Source: Daphnia carinata (taxonomy: Eukaryota > Arthropoda > Branchiopoda > Diplostraca > Daphniidae). From it: a stretch of DNA of 64,000 nt. Both the position numbers and the translations under genes were made by a program. Below, piece after piece: positions 19,817 to 31,092 of the stretch. The notes beneath the pieces were generated by a model, which had not been told where the DNA came from, did no database searches, and saw nothing but the letters and a program-made list of their open reading frames with translations. The stretch is from NCBI RefSeq assembly GCF_022539665.2, contig NC_081335.1, forward strand, positions 7,440,001 to 7,504,000, read 5' to 3'. Position 1 is the stretch's first letter. Every line of letters starts with the position of its first letter.

Positions 19817-20262
19817 CTTGCTGCTGCTAGTGGTTTCTGAAGATGAAGAGGATGGCTGTTTGTCGTTTCAATTTGCTTAAGTACTCCTTGTCGTCCTACT
19901 TGCTATGTGGCATAGAGTTCATGAACTTGTTAGGGCGTTTCAACCTGTTTGCAAACGGCCGCGATGGTCCTTGAGTATCCTGTAGCACTTAACCTTTTTT
20001 TTATTGGGTTATTGATTTTTCTACGGGCAACGTTTATATGGCCACCGCTATTCTACACTGTTATTCGTATTTTAGTTTAGATTTCCGCTATAAGACGTGT
20101 CCTTGGCCTGATCTTTGACCTGGCACGCAACCGTGGGAGGTTTTCATTCGGGGTTTCAGTAGAAGTGTTGCACATGAGTTCGGGGACCACGTCATCTGGG
20201 GTTGACACAGTTGCACACGGTGGTTCTAATGTAACCTCACTCTGAGACGTACTATTTCTAGC
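19817..20262 (-). pseudogene. pol: Integrase C-terminal tail and spacer, relic
   Basis: 20,100-20,262 matches the end of the G3 pol (26,253-26,420), and 19,880-20,100 matches the G3 spacer between pol and accessory gene A. It shows that the broken accessory gene next to it came from a G3-like element. No complete domain remains. Confidence 0.6.
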
Positions 20263-21370
20263 TCGATATCGTCCATACCACCACTTCGTTTAACCACCAC
20301 CCCCGCTCGAGTTCTGTTGGTGAGAATATCTGTGGTGGTAAGTGTCCATTCGCTAATGTTGTTAAAACAATTTCCCAGACACCAATTTGTTGTTGTAACC
20401 ATAATATTACTTTCTCCAATGATTCAAACGTGAAGTCTAGTTCTACAAAGCATTGTTCTTGTTGTATGTGCGCTAATTCATAAGGTTGGATGTGACCCAA
20501 AATGTCGTCTGCCCTCTTCTTAAGAATCACTGATATTTGGTGTAGTTCCTGCAGCAATACTAAATTTGATTGCGTTAATTGTAGACTCTCGTGTATGACT
20601 GATGCGTGTTGGTCCAGCACATGAACTATTTCTTGGTTCTGGCTTTTCATTGTTTCAATTTTCTTATTCAGCTCCACTAAATCTGCCTGTGTGGTGACAC
20701 CAAATAACCATTTGAGCGCCATGCCACCTAAATCTATCACAACGCTTTTTGCCCGACCCACTTCTGTCAGGGTCATCGCGCATGTTGTTAATCTTGTTTT
20801 GGATATCTTTAAAGACTCAGTAGTAGCACCTTGTTCTCTATTTTACTTGCTGTCATATAACTCGCGGTGTCCCTTAATGCCACGTGTCTGTCTTTGTTTT
20901 AGAATTTTACTCCATCTTTTCTATGTTTGGATGCCAGTAGCGACAGCTCGTCTAAGGGTTTTTCTACCGCTGCGATGGCCTTTTCTGCATCTTGTAAAAT
21001 CACACCTGTTGCCACCGTCCATGATGAATCACTTATTGCAATTCCCGGTTGTTCCTCGAATATTACGGTGTCCCTGAATACCATAGCTGAGGTACCGTAT
21101 ATACATCCGAATAACATGATAGTCAGTAGATGGAATAGTCCTGCCCTAAAAAAATTGGGTTTACGAAGATTTCGTATTAAACGCGTAGGGTTTTTTTCTT
21201 GGATATTTCCCTCTCTTTTTGATGTTTGTTCCATAGGATGATTTGCTTGAATGTCTATAGTTTTCTGCCTTGACGCTTCTTCTTCCTCTTCATTCTCTAT
21301 TTGCTTGGTTGCCTTATCTTCTCCGTTTGTTGGTTCATTCCTGTTTTCCTGATGTGTTTCCGGAGTGTCC
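20258..21370 (-). pseudogene. env: F-type envelope relic (Baculo_F/errantivirus-like)
   Basis: Pieces of an env gene like that of G9. From about 21,185 leftwards: a hydrophobic leader following KPNFFRAG, then a block ISDSSWTVATGVILQDAE; a gap with stops at about 20,780-20,900; then VIDLGGMALKWLFGVTTQADL, the region that in F-type fusion proteins lies just after the cleavage site, followed by a long heptad-repeat helix (20,500-20,680) and ANGHLPPQIFSP. The basic cleavage motif seen in G9 is not present here. It joins abruptly to a different env type at about 21,370 and to an integrase tail at about 20,262. Non-functional. Confidence 0.7.
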
Positions 21371-22400
21371 GGTCCAAGTGTGATTCCGGAAGGTGTGTGC
21401 CTTGCCGTTAAAGTTGACGAATTTCGCGTGCCAGTAGCACTCAGAGAACTTCGTGAGTTCCCATCCGTCCACGCTGATTGTACTGTTTCCGGCCTTGGGT
21501 TGGGCACCGCACGGTGTGAAAACGGTTTCGAAGGTGACGTTTTTGGGTGCACATTTCAACACGGATACGGAGGCACCTATTGTTATCAGCTTGGTACATA
21601 GGGGAAGGTCCAGGTGGGTAGCTGCTAGCCAGCCATCACATTGGGCTGTTGTCGAAGCGGCGTGATAGGCTTCTTTACGGCTCTCGCATTGGAGGTTACG
21701 TATCTCCCGGGCTAAGTGGTTGGAGATTTCCATTGCGAAGTCCCTGATGCACTGGGTGTGACTTGTATACTCGATCCCGACCGCATTAGTAACGAGAGCG
21801 CGAGGCCTACCACATCGCTCGTCTGATTGGTTGTTACTTCGGTCTTTCCTTCTATTTTGGGGCTCTCTCGTACTGCGATGACGACTGTGTCCATGCCCAG
21901 GACAAGGTGAAGTGTAGACAAGGTGTGGTTACCGCAGGCGGAGCGGTTCTCCATTGAGTACACGAAGTTTAGTTGTTTTGCTGGGTCACGCACAAGTGGA
22001 GCCTTTCTTTGACGGCTGCCTAATCCTGGGAGCGAATTGGGTTTCCAGTTTGAAATTGTCGAATTCTTCGGCGGCTTCTCCGTAGAGTTTGGACCGCATG
22101 AGGCGGAGTTTCTCGCCTCTTTGAAGTTGCCCAAGTCGAGAGTGGCCTCGAGATGAGCCACCAATCGTCAAAACGACCGGATCTTTGCTTGTCGCAAAAG
22201 ATGGCTACCGAACTGAACGCCTGCATGGCCTGCTCTTGCTGGGCTAACCTAATTTTGTCTTCGATGGTTATGCTGGGCGCGATTGACGACTGGGGGTGGC
22301 TCTGGTTCGGTGCGTACGTCGAAAGTTCTTGAGCACCTTCCCAGTGCAAGCAGGATTGCCCGTCTGTCGCCGATTGGACGTTCAGGGGAGTTGATGTTAT
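21335..22400 (-). pseudogene. env: Second env type (env2), diverged relic
   Basis: Three frames on the minus strand resemble the intact env2 of G7. The best block (21,500-21,680) shares AYHAASTTAQCDGWLAATHL and a Cys-Gly-x-Gln-Pro motif with env2 of G3 and G7. Upstream parts (21,712-22,400) are too degraded to align by eye. The 3' LTR of G3 begins at 22,401, so G3 inserted in or next to this relic. Confidence 0.6.
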
Positions 22401-23165
22401 TGTAAAGGAGGGCACGACGTTGTCATGTTGCCCCCAATACGGAGAAATAAACTAAACGCGGCGCTGTTACTCACAATGTCGCGTATAGGTAAGCACAAGA
22501 CAATACGGGTTTTTAGAATAATAGTGTATTAAAATACCACAAGTAGTCAAGTGAATGAACAGGTCGAGAGGCAAAGGTCTACAGTTACGTAACTATTACT
22601 TGGGCATAAACTACTAAGGGACAACTAAGACAAAGTAGCGAATATTACTAAGAAGGGGTCTTCAGCTCGTGAGAACGAGGTAGCGGCTCGGAAGGATGGT
22701 GAGGTACACACGAGATAGCTTTCTCAAGGGACTACTAACTACTGCGAGTTGCCGATGGCTTTTTATATGTTAATCATCGACTGTGAGAGCCATACGGCAC
22801 AGTGTTAAAGGATAGGCGGCAATATCGGGCGGTATCGGGCGATTTTGGGCGCAATGGGGAGGTATAGGCAGGCAAATTAGGGCGGTATAGAACGAATTTG
22901 GACGATAGTTAAAAATCGGTTTGGCGGTTTTAGGCCATTTCAGGCAATCTCAGACCAACCGAAATAAATCTATTTTTTGCCGACGTGCCGGGACATGTCT
23001 TCGTTATTTAAAGAAGTTTTATATTCCTTATTAGTTCTATATTTTTAAAGGAGTTTTAAAACTAGGTTAGTAAATGAAGGCTTTAAGTAAAAGGGCTACA
23101 GGTATAAAATTCTAGTCTATTTGAAAAAGGAAGTAAGAAGGGGCTTTGCTAGACGATTCGTTACA
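22401..23165 (-). repeat. 3' LTR of G3
   Basis: 765 bp from TGTAACGAATCGTC (23,165) to CTCCTTTACA (22,401), same family as the LTRs of G7 (38,402 and 45,907) and G6 (36,551), clearly alike over their length. A purine-rich GGCGGGGAGCGA stretch (23,166-23,177) precedes it on the minus strand and is the likely polypurine tract. Confidence 0.9.
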
Positions 23166-23210
23166 TCGCTCCCCGCCATACCAGATTGCGTCCCGCAATC
23201 CAAAAGAAAT

Positions 23211-24912
23211 TTAGGGCTCTCTTGGGCGGTTATTCTGCGGTCGGTAAACTGCTGTAGGAGGGGGGCGCGGGGGTTTACAACAACATTTCCGTATTAAACC
23301 ACAAAATCCGAGGGCATAGCAGCCGCGAGCGAGTAAAAGGAAGGCAGCGATAAGTAGAAGGATAAACGAGTAGACTTTAAAATTCTCGAACCAATTGGTA
23401 AAAGTGCCGAGACCGGCTTTTTCGGCTGCCGAAACGACGATTGCAGATGCTCCTGTGTTAAGATTTGGTCCAGTCGCAGAATGTTCATTCATGGCTGCTG
23501 TAATGTCGGCCATTACATCCATTGGGCTAACCAGCGTATCTGTATATGCTGATTGGTTTGATGGTGGTACTCGAAGAAATCGACGTCTTGGTAACGGAAA
23601 GCGTCGGCCAGATCACGCTGCGGAACGACGACGGATGCTTCGACCAGTTGCCACGTGTTATTGCGGTAGGCATACGGTTTATCGTTGAAATTAACGATCC
23701 CACCAGCCCAGTAGCATGGCGTGAACTCTGTTCCCGAGTTCCCAACCGGATCGGCCGATGGTAGAATTTCCTAACTGCGGCTGCGGCCCGCAAATGGTGA
23801 TGTCTGTCGTGAAGGTAACCGTTGTGGGAGTCCATTGAATGGCTGAAACGATGTTTCCGGTTACGATCAGTTTCACGCACTGACGGAGGCCCAGTTGTGT
23901 GGCTGCCAACCATCCATTGTATTGAGCGGTTGTTACAGCTTGTGCGTGTTTGGTGCGTCGCTGGTCGCATTGTATGCTCTGGACGGTTCGGACGAGCTGG
24001 TTTTCGTGGTGGATGGCAGCATCTTCTAGATATTGGATCCTAGCGTTTTGCTGGCTGTTGACGTCTAAAGAGTCGCTCCCGTTAGGTGTAACGTTTTTGA
24101 TGATTGAAGGCGCGGTGACTGCTGTTTGGCCCAACGGGTATGTGATGATGAATAAATGATTGTCTCCAAGCACGGTCCAGCTTTCGATCTTTTTGTCGCA
24201 TTTCACAGTCTGGCAACGTGACATCAGTCGTACATGGAAGTCTAGTTGTTTGGAGTCCAGAATCCAAGTTCCGTTTGTTGATGATTCGTACCAGTATCCC
24301 ACACCTTTTTCTAATTGTCTGAGGGAGATGTCGGTTGCTTTTCCATATGTGTCAATCCAGAATAAGGTGAGATGATTGTGGGATAAGGAACCATGCGAAA
24401 CGTTGGCTTTCCCCAAGGGTGTGTTAATTATGTCTCGTTCATCGGTTCGGGAGAGGATGAGTTCTTCCAACATGCAATTGATGGTGACCACGGTAGTGGT
24501 CCTTAGCCAATATCCTACGTCGTCTAGCTCTTGGTTAAATACCCATTTGTTTTCCGAAATGGTCATCGGGCTCTCATTGCATCTTTTTGACTGCCTCATG
24601 ATATCGCACTCCACGGCTGTCGTTTCCATTGCAATGCGTTCCGGGACGATTATGGCTTGTCCCACGAAGTTTATCGTGATGTGTTTGATCGATTTCCATC
24701 TGCCGCAGATATACCCGGGGAAGTTAAAGGTGCCTTTTTGTCGGTCATTATTCTGTGTCCACTTTCGTCTGTGAAGCGCGCGTGGCAGGCTCGCAAAGAC
24801 CGTCGGAGAATTGAAGAAGTCCACCTCCAGTCGGGTTATTGCAGTTGCATCTTGTGGTCTGGAATGCTCTTGCCGGTGAGAGCAGTAGTGTCAGCGTGAT
24901 AAGTGTCAGCAT
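23211..24912 (-). pseudogene. env: env2 of G3, frameshifted
   Basis: Closely related to the intact env of G7 over its whole length. It starts with a signal peptide (ATG at 24,912), has a Cys-rich start (TRCNCNNPTG), an ectodomain with many Cys and N-glycosylation sites, and ends with a membrane helix and proline-rich tail (23,211-23,330). Frameshifts near 24,825 and 23,700 and elsewhere split it into at least three frames. It would be a type I membrane glycoprotein displayed on particles or used for entry, by analogy. I cannot place this env type in a named family. Related env2 genes: 44,139-45,860 and 21,335-22,400. Confidence 0.8.
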
Positions 24913-25500
24913 GATCTATGTAATCATAAAAATAACTCCGTTTAACTACCATATTCTTGGCAATACTCTTCTTCGTTCAATACAATTATTTAAAGGGGGT
25001 AACATATACGTATGGAACAATGGGGGACGCGAAATATATAGGATTATTTAGCCTTATGAGGCTGTATCTGGTCGGGTCTAAAATATCTTAGCTTATATGT
25101 GGGGAATAGCGGTTGGTGGTAATGGTCGCGCTAAGGAATTACAGGAGAAACATGGCAATGCTGCTGTGGAGGGAGGAAAGAAAAATTCATGAATAGAAGG
25201 TAGAGACAAGAGAGAGGAAATGGCCTACAGATCTACGGTGACGTACGTTCGCGTACGCCGTTTGTATCCGTTTTTATTCTAAACACCCTGAACGGTGGGC
25301 GGAAGGTAGGTTGATTAGGGGGAAGAAGGTTTGTTGGAGGGGAGTTTACACGCAGGGGTGGGGGGGGTAATTTAAACTCTTGTGGGAGCGTGAAGAGGGA
25401 CCTGGTGGGGTGGGGGCTTGTGGAGAGTTCGTTTTTTTTTCTGGTCAAAAGAAGTTTTTTATTTTTTTTTGTTTGTTTCTTATTTTAGCCATCGTGAACA
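24913..25500 (-). other. G3 noncoding spacer between accessory A and env2
   Basis: About 590 bases with no gene. The part at 25,100-25,450 matches 43,040-43,620 in G7, so it is a conserved element component. It probably contains the splice acceptor for the env message, but I cannot pick one with confidence. Confidence 0.5.
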
Positions 25501-26006
25501 TTACATATTTACAAGAACAACAAGTATAATGATAATTGTAAAGACAATTATTATTACTGCCTCCCTGGCCGTGGGTAGCCATCCTTGGCTGATTGCCGGT
25601 GGGTTGCTCTGTTGAGCCTCCAGCGCCTGCTTAGCCTTGAAGATGAATTCGTGTGGAGGCCATTCCATTGTAGGAAGACAGTATCGCGTCCATTTTCTTT
25701 TGCTAGTGCCGTTCTTCAGACGGGTCACGTAGCGATCCAGGGCGAGGAACTTTCCCCAGTCGGTGTTCCCGGCTGCGTTTTCGACTAGGTGGTTCAGGCT
25801 GCCGGGGTTTGCGAAGTAACCGTCCAAGTCCGAGTCTGTTAGGCTTTCGCCTATCTTCTCGGACGGGGAGCGATCATCTGGAAGGCTAGCCGTCACGTCG
25901 TTGTCGTCGGAGTTGTCCAGGTTGATGGTGCCGCTTAGAGGGGTTTCCAGATGTTATCGATGAAGCTCCAGTCTTCGTCGGTAAGGGGTTCCCATTGGAT
26001 GGACAT
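25501..26006 (-). pseudogene. Accessory family A protein of G3, one frameshift
   Basis: It begins at an ATG at 26,006 with MSIQWEPLTDEDWSFIDNIW, shifts frame near 25,945, and continues open to 25,501. Visible blocks: PSEKIGESLTDSDLDGYF, NTDWGKFLALDRYVTRLKNG, LPTMEWPPHEFIFKAKQAL and a ~23-residue hydrophobic C-terminus. About 165 residues in all. It sits between pol and env, 236 bases after the pol stop. The conservation of sequence blocks among three copies suggests a real gene. No known domain; tail-anchored topology is inferred from the hydrophobic end. Confidence 0.7.
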
Positions 26007-26242
26007 TCTGCTTGTGGATCTGGAGGTGAAGTGGATGCTTGTTCGTCGTTTCTGGGTTGCTTAAATACTCCTTTTCGTCCCACTTGCGGTGTGGCATAGA
26101 GTTCATAAACTTGTTAGGCGTTTCGCCATGGTTGTCAACGGTCGCGACGGTCCCATTTGAGTGTCCTGTACCACTTAACCTTTTTATTGTTTTATTGATT
26201 TTTTCTAAGGTCAAAATGTTTATAAGGCCACCATGTTTAGTT

Positions 26243-27341
26243 TTAAATTTCCACTATAAGACGTGTCCTTGGCCTGATCGTTGACCTGGCACGCAGCCAT
26301 GGGATGCACACGTGTTCGGGGGCAACGTCGTCTGGGGTTGACACGGTTGCACTCGTTGGTTCCAATGTAACCGCACTCTGAGACGCACTATTTTCTAGCT
26401 CGATATCGTCCGTAACATCGCTTCGTTCCACTATATTCTGGTCGGGGTCGTTTTCACTATCGGATTGTTCCTCTACACGAGTTTGAGTAGCGATGTGCTT
26501 CCGGAATCGGTCATTTGGTTCGACCGAAGACTCAACGTCTGGCATGGGTTCGTCCGTCCATAACATAGTCTCGTACAGAGGTTTAAGCCGGTTACTGTGC
26601 ACTAGTTGGCAGTTATACGAATTGTCTGCTATATCCACTGTACGATTTGAGTATACTTTGACGACACGATAAGGGCCTCGAAATTTCGATGTAAATTTCC
26701 GGTTGTCTCCTTTTTGCACGACTCGGACGTCTAGCAGGACTCTATCTCCCGGTTTGTAATCGAATGCTTTTGCCTTTTTGTTGTATTGTTCTTTTTGGCG
26801 TTCTCTGGCTTTCTCATTTTCTTCCCGCGCCCGCTGGAAACTGTATCGTAGTCTTTCTAACAGCGTGTCGACGTAGCCACCAGATGAGGGTACAGCCTCG
26901 GGAACTGCTCCCAGAATTTTGTTTATGGGCATATTACAATCCCGGCCGTGCATCATGTAGTAGGGTGACTCGTTGGTGGAGGAATGAACGGATGCTCGGT
27001 ACGCAAAACAGATTTCTCCCAATAGGTCTTCCCAATTATGATGTTGCCCGTCTACGAGTTCTTTTCTTAACATAGTCGTGAGGGTCCGGTTAAATCTTTC
27101 CGTTTCCCCATTGCTTGTGGGGTTATATGCCGTAGTGAATCTTTGTTCGATGTTAATTTTTTTGCAAAAGTATTTAAAGAGACCGGAGGTAAAATTCGGT
27201 CCTCTATCGGAGACGATAGCTAGTGGGGGCCCATGGGTCAAGACAACATTTTTATATACACATTTGGCCGTGGTACGGGCAGTTTGGTCGGGTAGGGCGA
27301 CAGCAATTACGTACTTCTTGAAGTAATCGGTGATTACATTA
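26243..27341 (-). pseudogene. pol: G3 integrase, C-terminal part of pol
   Basis: The frame enters at about 27,341 in the middle of the integrase core (VITDYF, first catalytic Asp), then VSDRGPNF (second Asp), NGETERFNRTL (Glu), then KARERQKEQYNKKA and the GPY/F block RGPYRVVKVYSNRTVDIAD. The stop is at 26,243. It resembles the integrase of G2. The HHCC finger, RT, RNase H and protease are missing: at 27,342 the sequence switches to an unrelated gag (G4). The retained part has no internal stop, so the break looks recent relative to its decay. Confidence 0.85.
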
Positions 27342-27350
27342 TTATTCGGG

Positions 27351-27824
27351 TTACATTATGATACCCTGGGGGAGGTACATTCGTGGTGGTAGTGCTGATG
27401 TGATGTGTGGTGTCGTGGCGCTGGCTTGAGTGTAGAGGGTACTGTGTCCAGGTCGTGGTACCGGTAGTGATGTGGCTCTGAACGGCTTCAGATGTTCGTT
27501 CATCATTAGCTGTTCTGGTGTGGTGTAGTTACCCTGCGCCGTTGGTGTTCGAGATAAAGCGGTGTTGACCGTAGTGTGGATTTCGACGCCTGCCTCTAAG
27601 ATTCGGGTCAATTCCTTTTCACATGTGTCCACGAGATTTTCCTGGCATCCCGTCAACCCCGTGTCCATTGTAGGGCTGTAGGTGGGTAATATAGGCGTGA
27701 ACGACACCTTCCGGTTGGATGGTGTTTTTATCAATGAAGGGTCAGACAGGGCGTTGACAGGTGTTGGGTGTAGAGCGTTTTGATGTGGCATGGTGGGGGA
27801 TAAAATAGGGGCGCTCGTGGACAC
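27351..27824 (-). pseudogene. gag: G4 gag-like fragment, central part
   Basis: 158 codons rich in Pro, Thr and Ser with no recognised domain (TGLTGCQENLVDTCEKELT is the most structured part). It follows the ORF at 28,024-28,780 on the same strand and ends where G3 integrase begins, so it is most likely the continuation of G4 gag before a deletion or recombination joint. Confidence 0.4.
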
Positions 27825-28023
27825 TTTGGGGAACGGTCTTTTCTCCTATGAAGCTAGAGGCGATCGATTTCGTAATGTGGCTTGCTTGTTAGCGCGTCAG
27901 CCTTTCGGAATTGTGGTACAACGTTCCGGGGGAGTCGGCCTCCGAAATGTCGACCAGTTTTCCTTCGGCTACGTTGGGCGGTTGTTGTGGGCTCGTCCTG
28001 ACGGGTGGCGGGGGAAAGTCGTT

Positions 28024-28780
28024 TTATGCTTCCGTGGAGAGGCTGTTGCTGTCGTACGACCCTGGTCGGATGGGTGTATAACCCGTCCGCAGGTCTAGGA
28101 AAGCGAACACTTGGGCGGGGGTAGGGAGGTATGGGTGGAGCTCGAGTAGGGCTATCAATGCGGCTCTTGTCTGTTCAGGATCCAACTGCCTTCGACGATT
28201 GGCTTCCAGATAATGCTGAAGCTCGAAGATAATTTCCTCTTCGGGTACGTTTTCTATACGTGTGTACCAATATCGGCTATGAAGCGAGCCCCTCGCGGCG
28301 TCGCCTGGCAACAGGGAAGGATCTTCCTCTTGCAGGAGGGTGATTGCCTGACGTAGCAATTCTCTTCGTTCTTCCTCGGTGCCCGATGCGTCCTTCAATA
28401 GAGGTCGGGCGACGTCGAAGAGTCTATTCTTCCTCAAGATACTTTGGGTTTCTTCCCCGGCGCGGTCTTCGGGAAAGTTAGACTTTTGGGTGGGCGCGGA
28501 CGGCTGTGGGTGTGGAGTCTTGGGCCGGGCTTCTAGGCGTTCCCACACTGCTTCGTTGGCGTGCTCCTGTATTTCTTGCGAAGTGAAGTAGTCCGCTCCC
28601 GGTTGTGTTTCTTTGCAGCTTGCGACGAACTTCTTTAGTTGGTCGTCAATGTATTGTTGGTCGGCAGCAGATTGACTGGGTTCTGTTCCTCTTCTTAAGG
28701 AGAGTTAGGTTTGGCGGAAGGACTTTTCCCAGCGTTTGAAGAGCGGAACCCTTTTTTCGAAGTGCGACCTCCTTTTGACA
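28024..28780 (-). pseudogene. G4 first ORF: basic N-terminus plus family-B-like helical region
   Basis: An ATG at about 28,780 starts a basic segment (MSKGGRTSKKG), interrupted by a stop/frameshift at about 28,695-28,710. From there the frame is open to 28,024 with acidic helical sequence, TSQEIQEHANEAVWERLEAR, LLRQAITLLQEEDPSLLPG and a final block DPEQTRAALIALLELHP-x-LP-xP-AQVFAFLD. The last block resembles the TPR-like end of family B ORFs at 10,204-10,758 and 62,834-63,413. Its position directly after an LTR-type leader suggests it is the first gene of G4. Function unknown. Confidence 0.5.
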
Positions 28781-28857
28781 TATCTTCGGATATTGTAGGG
28801 GGTGGTTTGGACTATTTCAGGATCCTCCTGCTGTCGGCGTGATTTTCCATACAGTAG

Positions 28858-29040
28858 TCCGCGTGAGTCAGCGTGAATCCTTTCCCGTTCATGAGTCCCG
28901 CGGGAGTCTTTCTCGTTGGGAGTCGGCGTGAGTCTTCGGAAGTCAGTGTGAGTCTTCGGCAGTCCGAGTGAGCCTTCGGGAGTCGGCGCGAGTCTTCGGA
29001 AGTCAGCGTGAATCTTCGTGAGTCATCGCAAATCTTCTTC
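28858..29040. repeat. ~20-bp minisatellite in G4 leader
   Basis: Degenerate tandem copies around GAGTCTTCGGAAGTCAGTGT (plus strand). It lies between the primer site (29,296-29,306) and the first ORF (28,780). Confidence 0.75.
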
Positions 29041-29295
29041 CGTAGCTTGTGCGGGTCTTACGTGATGTGTTGCGGGGGCCTTGGGTGCTTGTTCGTTGAC
29101 AGTGAGGACATAGGTAGGGGTAGGATATTACAATTAAACGACCCGCGCGTTCAGTCACGCACGGCGTACGACACTCACTGCACGTTTCGTCTTTAGAGTC
29201 GCGTGCAGTCTGCAACGTTCACGGCACGCTTCGGAAGGGCAGATCGTTGTTAGCGGGCCCGTCGGTTCTCGAGCGACGAGGTCACGGTTCGACTT

Positions 29296-29423
29296 CGCTG
29301 CCACCACAGGCAATAATCGAAACCCAGTCACGTCTGACACGACTGGGGGATTACTGCGTACAAGAACTACTGACGGCGGTCAGGTTAGTTATTTAGTCTA
29401 GTATTCTGCCTCTGGCTGGTTGG
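29296..29423 (-). repeat. G4 primer site and 3' end of its LTR, interrupted by Tc1-like element
   Basis: TGGTGGCAGCG (29,306-29,296, minus strand) matches the tRNA-Leu-type primer site of G2 and G7. The preceding 29,307-29,423 should be LTR; the rest of it would lie beyond the Tc1-like insertion, at 33,353 onward. The ACA-NN-TGG spacing is not kept here, so the LTR end is uncertain. Confidence 0.5.
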
Positions 29424-29425
29424 TA

Positions 29426-29945
29426 CAGTATATTGCACAAAAATGTGTGAGGTAAGGCCAAAGGTTTTTAAAATATATATATAGATATTTTTTTTGCTGT
29501 TTTGGCGCTAGGGGGCATATACAGCTGACCTTGACGGCTATATTTTCTGCAAGCAACACATCCGCGGATTACTGCACGGCGTAGTAGACAGTTTTATTTG
29601 TTATTTCTGAACGTCAACTGTCGAAAATATATTAAGTGTTAAGTGTATTTTGTAATGATTATGTTGGATATCAATACACTTTCAGAGGTAAATCTGCTTA
29701 ACTTTTAAAATTTATATTTTATTTCATTTTCTGCTTTTCTGTTAGGGATAAATTAGGTGTTAACAGTTGTTGACGACACCACTAATAATGTCTCTGGCTT
29801 TTGGTAACTCCCTAACAGGCTGCAAGTAAAAACAAATTCAAGCTTTCTCCAAGGTATTAAATGTATATTATATGTTTTCATAATTTAATTCCAATTTGTA
29901 TAGGGTATGGCTTTCCCACAAGGATATATTTGAATACGGAAAGGT
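29426..29945 (+). repeat. Left terminal inverted repeat of the Tc1-like element
   Basis: Matches 32,838-33,350 inverted, with few differences. Its inner end (about 29,905-29,945) is an inverted copy of transposase coding sequence adjoining the right repeat. Confidence 0.9.
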
Positions 29946-30068
29946 TCCATCGGAGGGGATCTCTGATGTAACATTATCTATACTTTGACAGCAATGAATA
30001 GAACCGGATGCCTACATTACATCTCAAACACATGCAAAGGTATTTTACTTTACTAAAAATGAAGAATA

Positions 30069-30762
30069 ATAGTATAACGACTTTGGGTTAAGGTTCGTTT
30101 ATTAGACGCACTTCACAAGATACAGCACTAATCACAGGTAGCAACTCACTCGACCAGCTGACAACTTAGACACAACAACTGAATGAATGACTACTGACTA
30201 CTGTTTCACTACTTAACTAACTAGCTACTGACTACCAACTACCACTCTGGCTTGTCAGAGTCGAGGTTTTAAGGCTCCCGACATCCGGCCAGAGCGGCAA
30301 TGCTAGCCAACGCCTGACTTGCAGATCGCCTATTGTTGCTGACTCCGTGCAAAAAGAGTTGGCAACAGAGAAGGAGGGAATGTATGTGATGAGGAGGAAT
30401 AAGGATGACGATGAGGTGAATTGAAACAGGGCTTGCTTTATTTCTGGAGTTTGGGGAAAACAAGGAAAACGCTTGATTTTAGACAGAAAAAAGGGAGGGC
30501 TGAACAACTGAGTTGGGACTTAGACTGAATTTTAACTTAGGCGGTAAGACGAGACGAGACGGGACAAAAAATGACTGTCTGGGTCGACAAAAATTACGAT
30601 ACTACCCCTTTCCTATAGAAAGGGGTAAAGAGAAAACAGAAAATGGGCACGCAATACTAGGCAGGCCCGTGCCCCCTACAGCCCTGCCTGCGAGGGCAGC
30701 ACCGTAGGTGACACCTATCATCATGCGATAGGCGACAAAGTCCATTGGCGCTACAATAGTAT
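30069..30762 (-). repeat. Solo LTR candidate with 7-bp flanking repeats ATAGTAT
   Basis: A 680-bp unit (30,076-30,755) is bracketed by ATAGTAT at 30,069-30,075 and 30,756-30,762. On the minus strand it starts TGTAGCGCC and carries AATAAA about 30 bases before its end. The duplication may really be 5-6 bp. No internal gene; short ORFs here are not supported. Confidence 0.5.
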
Positions 30763-31092
30763 CTTGTAAAAGGAAATCATACCCGTTATCATTAAATTCC
30801 AAATGTAGAAATACAACGGAGGCTTATTAACAGTTCATTTCTGTTTGTTTAATTGTGAACTTCATTGACGTATATTACTTACTGTTTTAATAAAATGTTT
30901 TAAATTATCAAACCTGTTGTTTTAATGTTACCTTATATTTCTAAGCTTAAAATAGTAGTCCAGAATCAAATTTTTCTTTTATTTTCATTTATTGGGAAAA
31001 CAAAATAAAACAAACCAAAGATCGAGCTTCTTCACCGAAGTCCTTTTAAATAAAATAAACATAATAAGCAGCAAAACAATAAAAAAACAAAT

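Noticed and set aside
30232..30507. Two overlapping minus-strand ORFs in the solo LTR
   Set aside because: Low-complexity hydrophobic translations inside an LTR-like unit; no start context or similarity.
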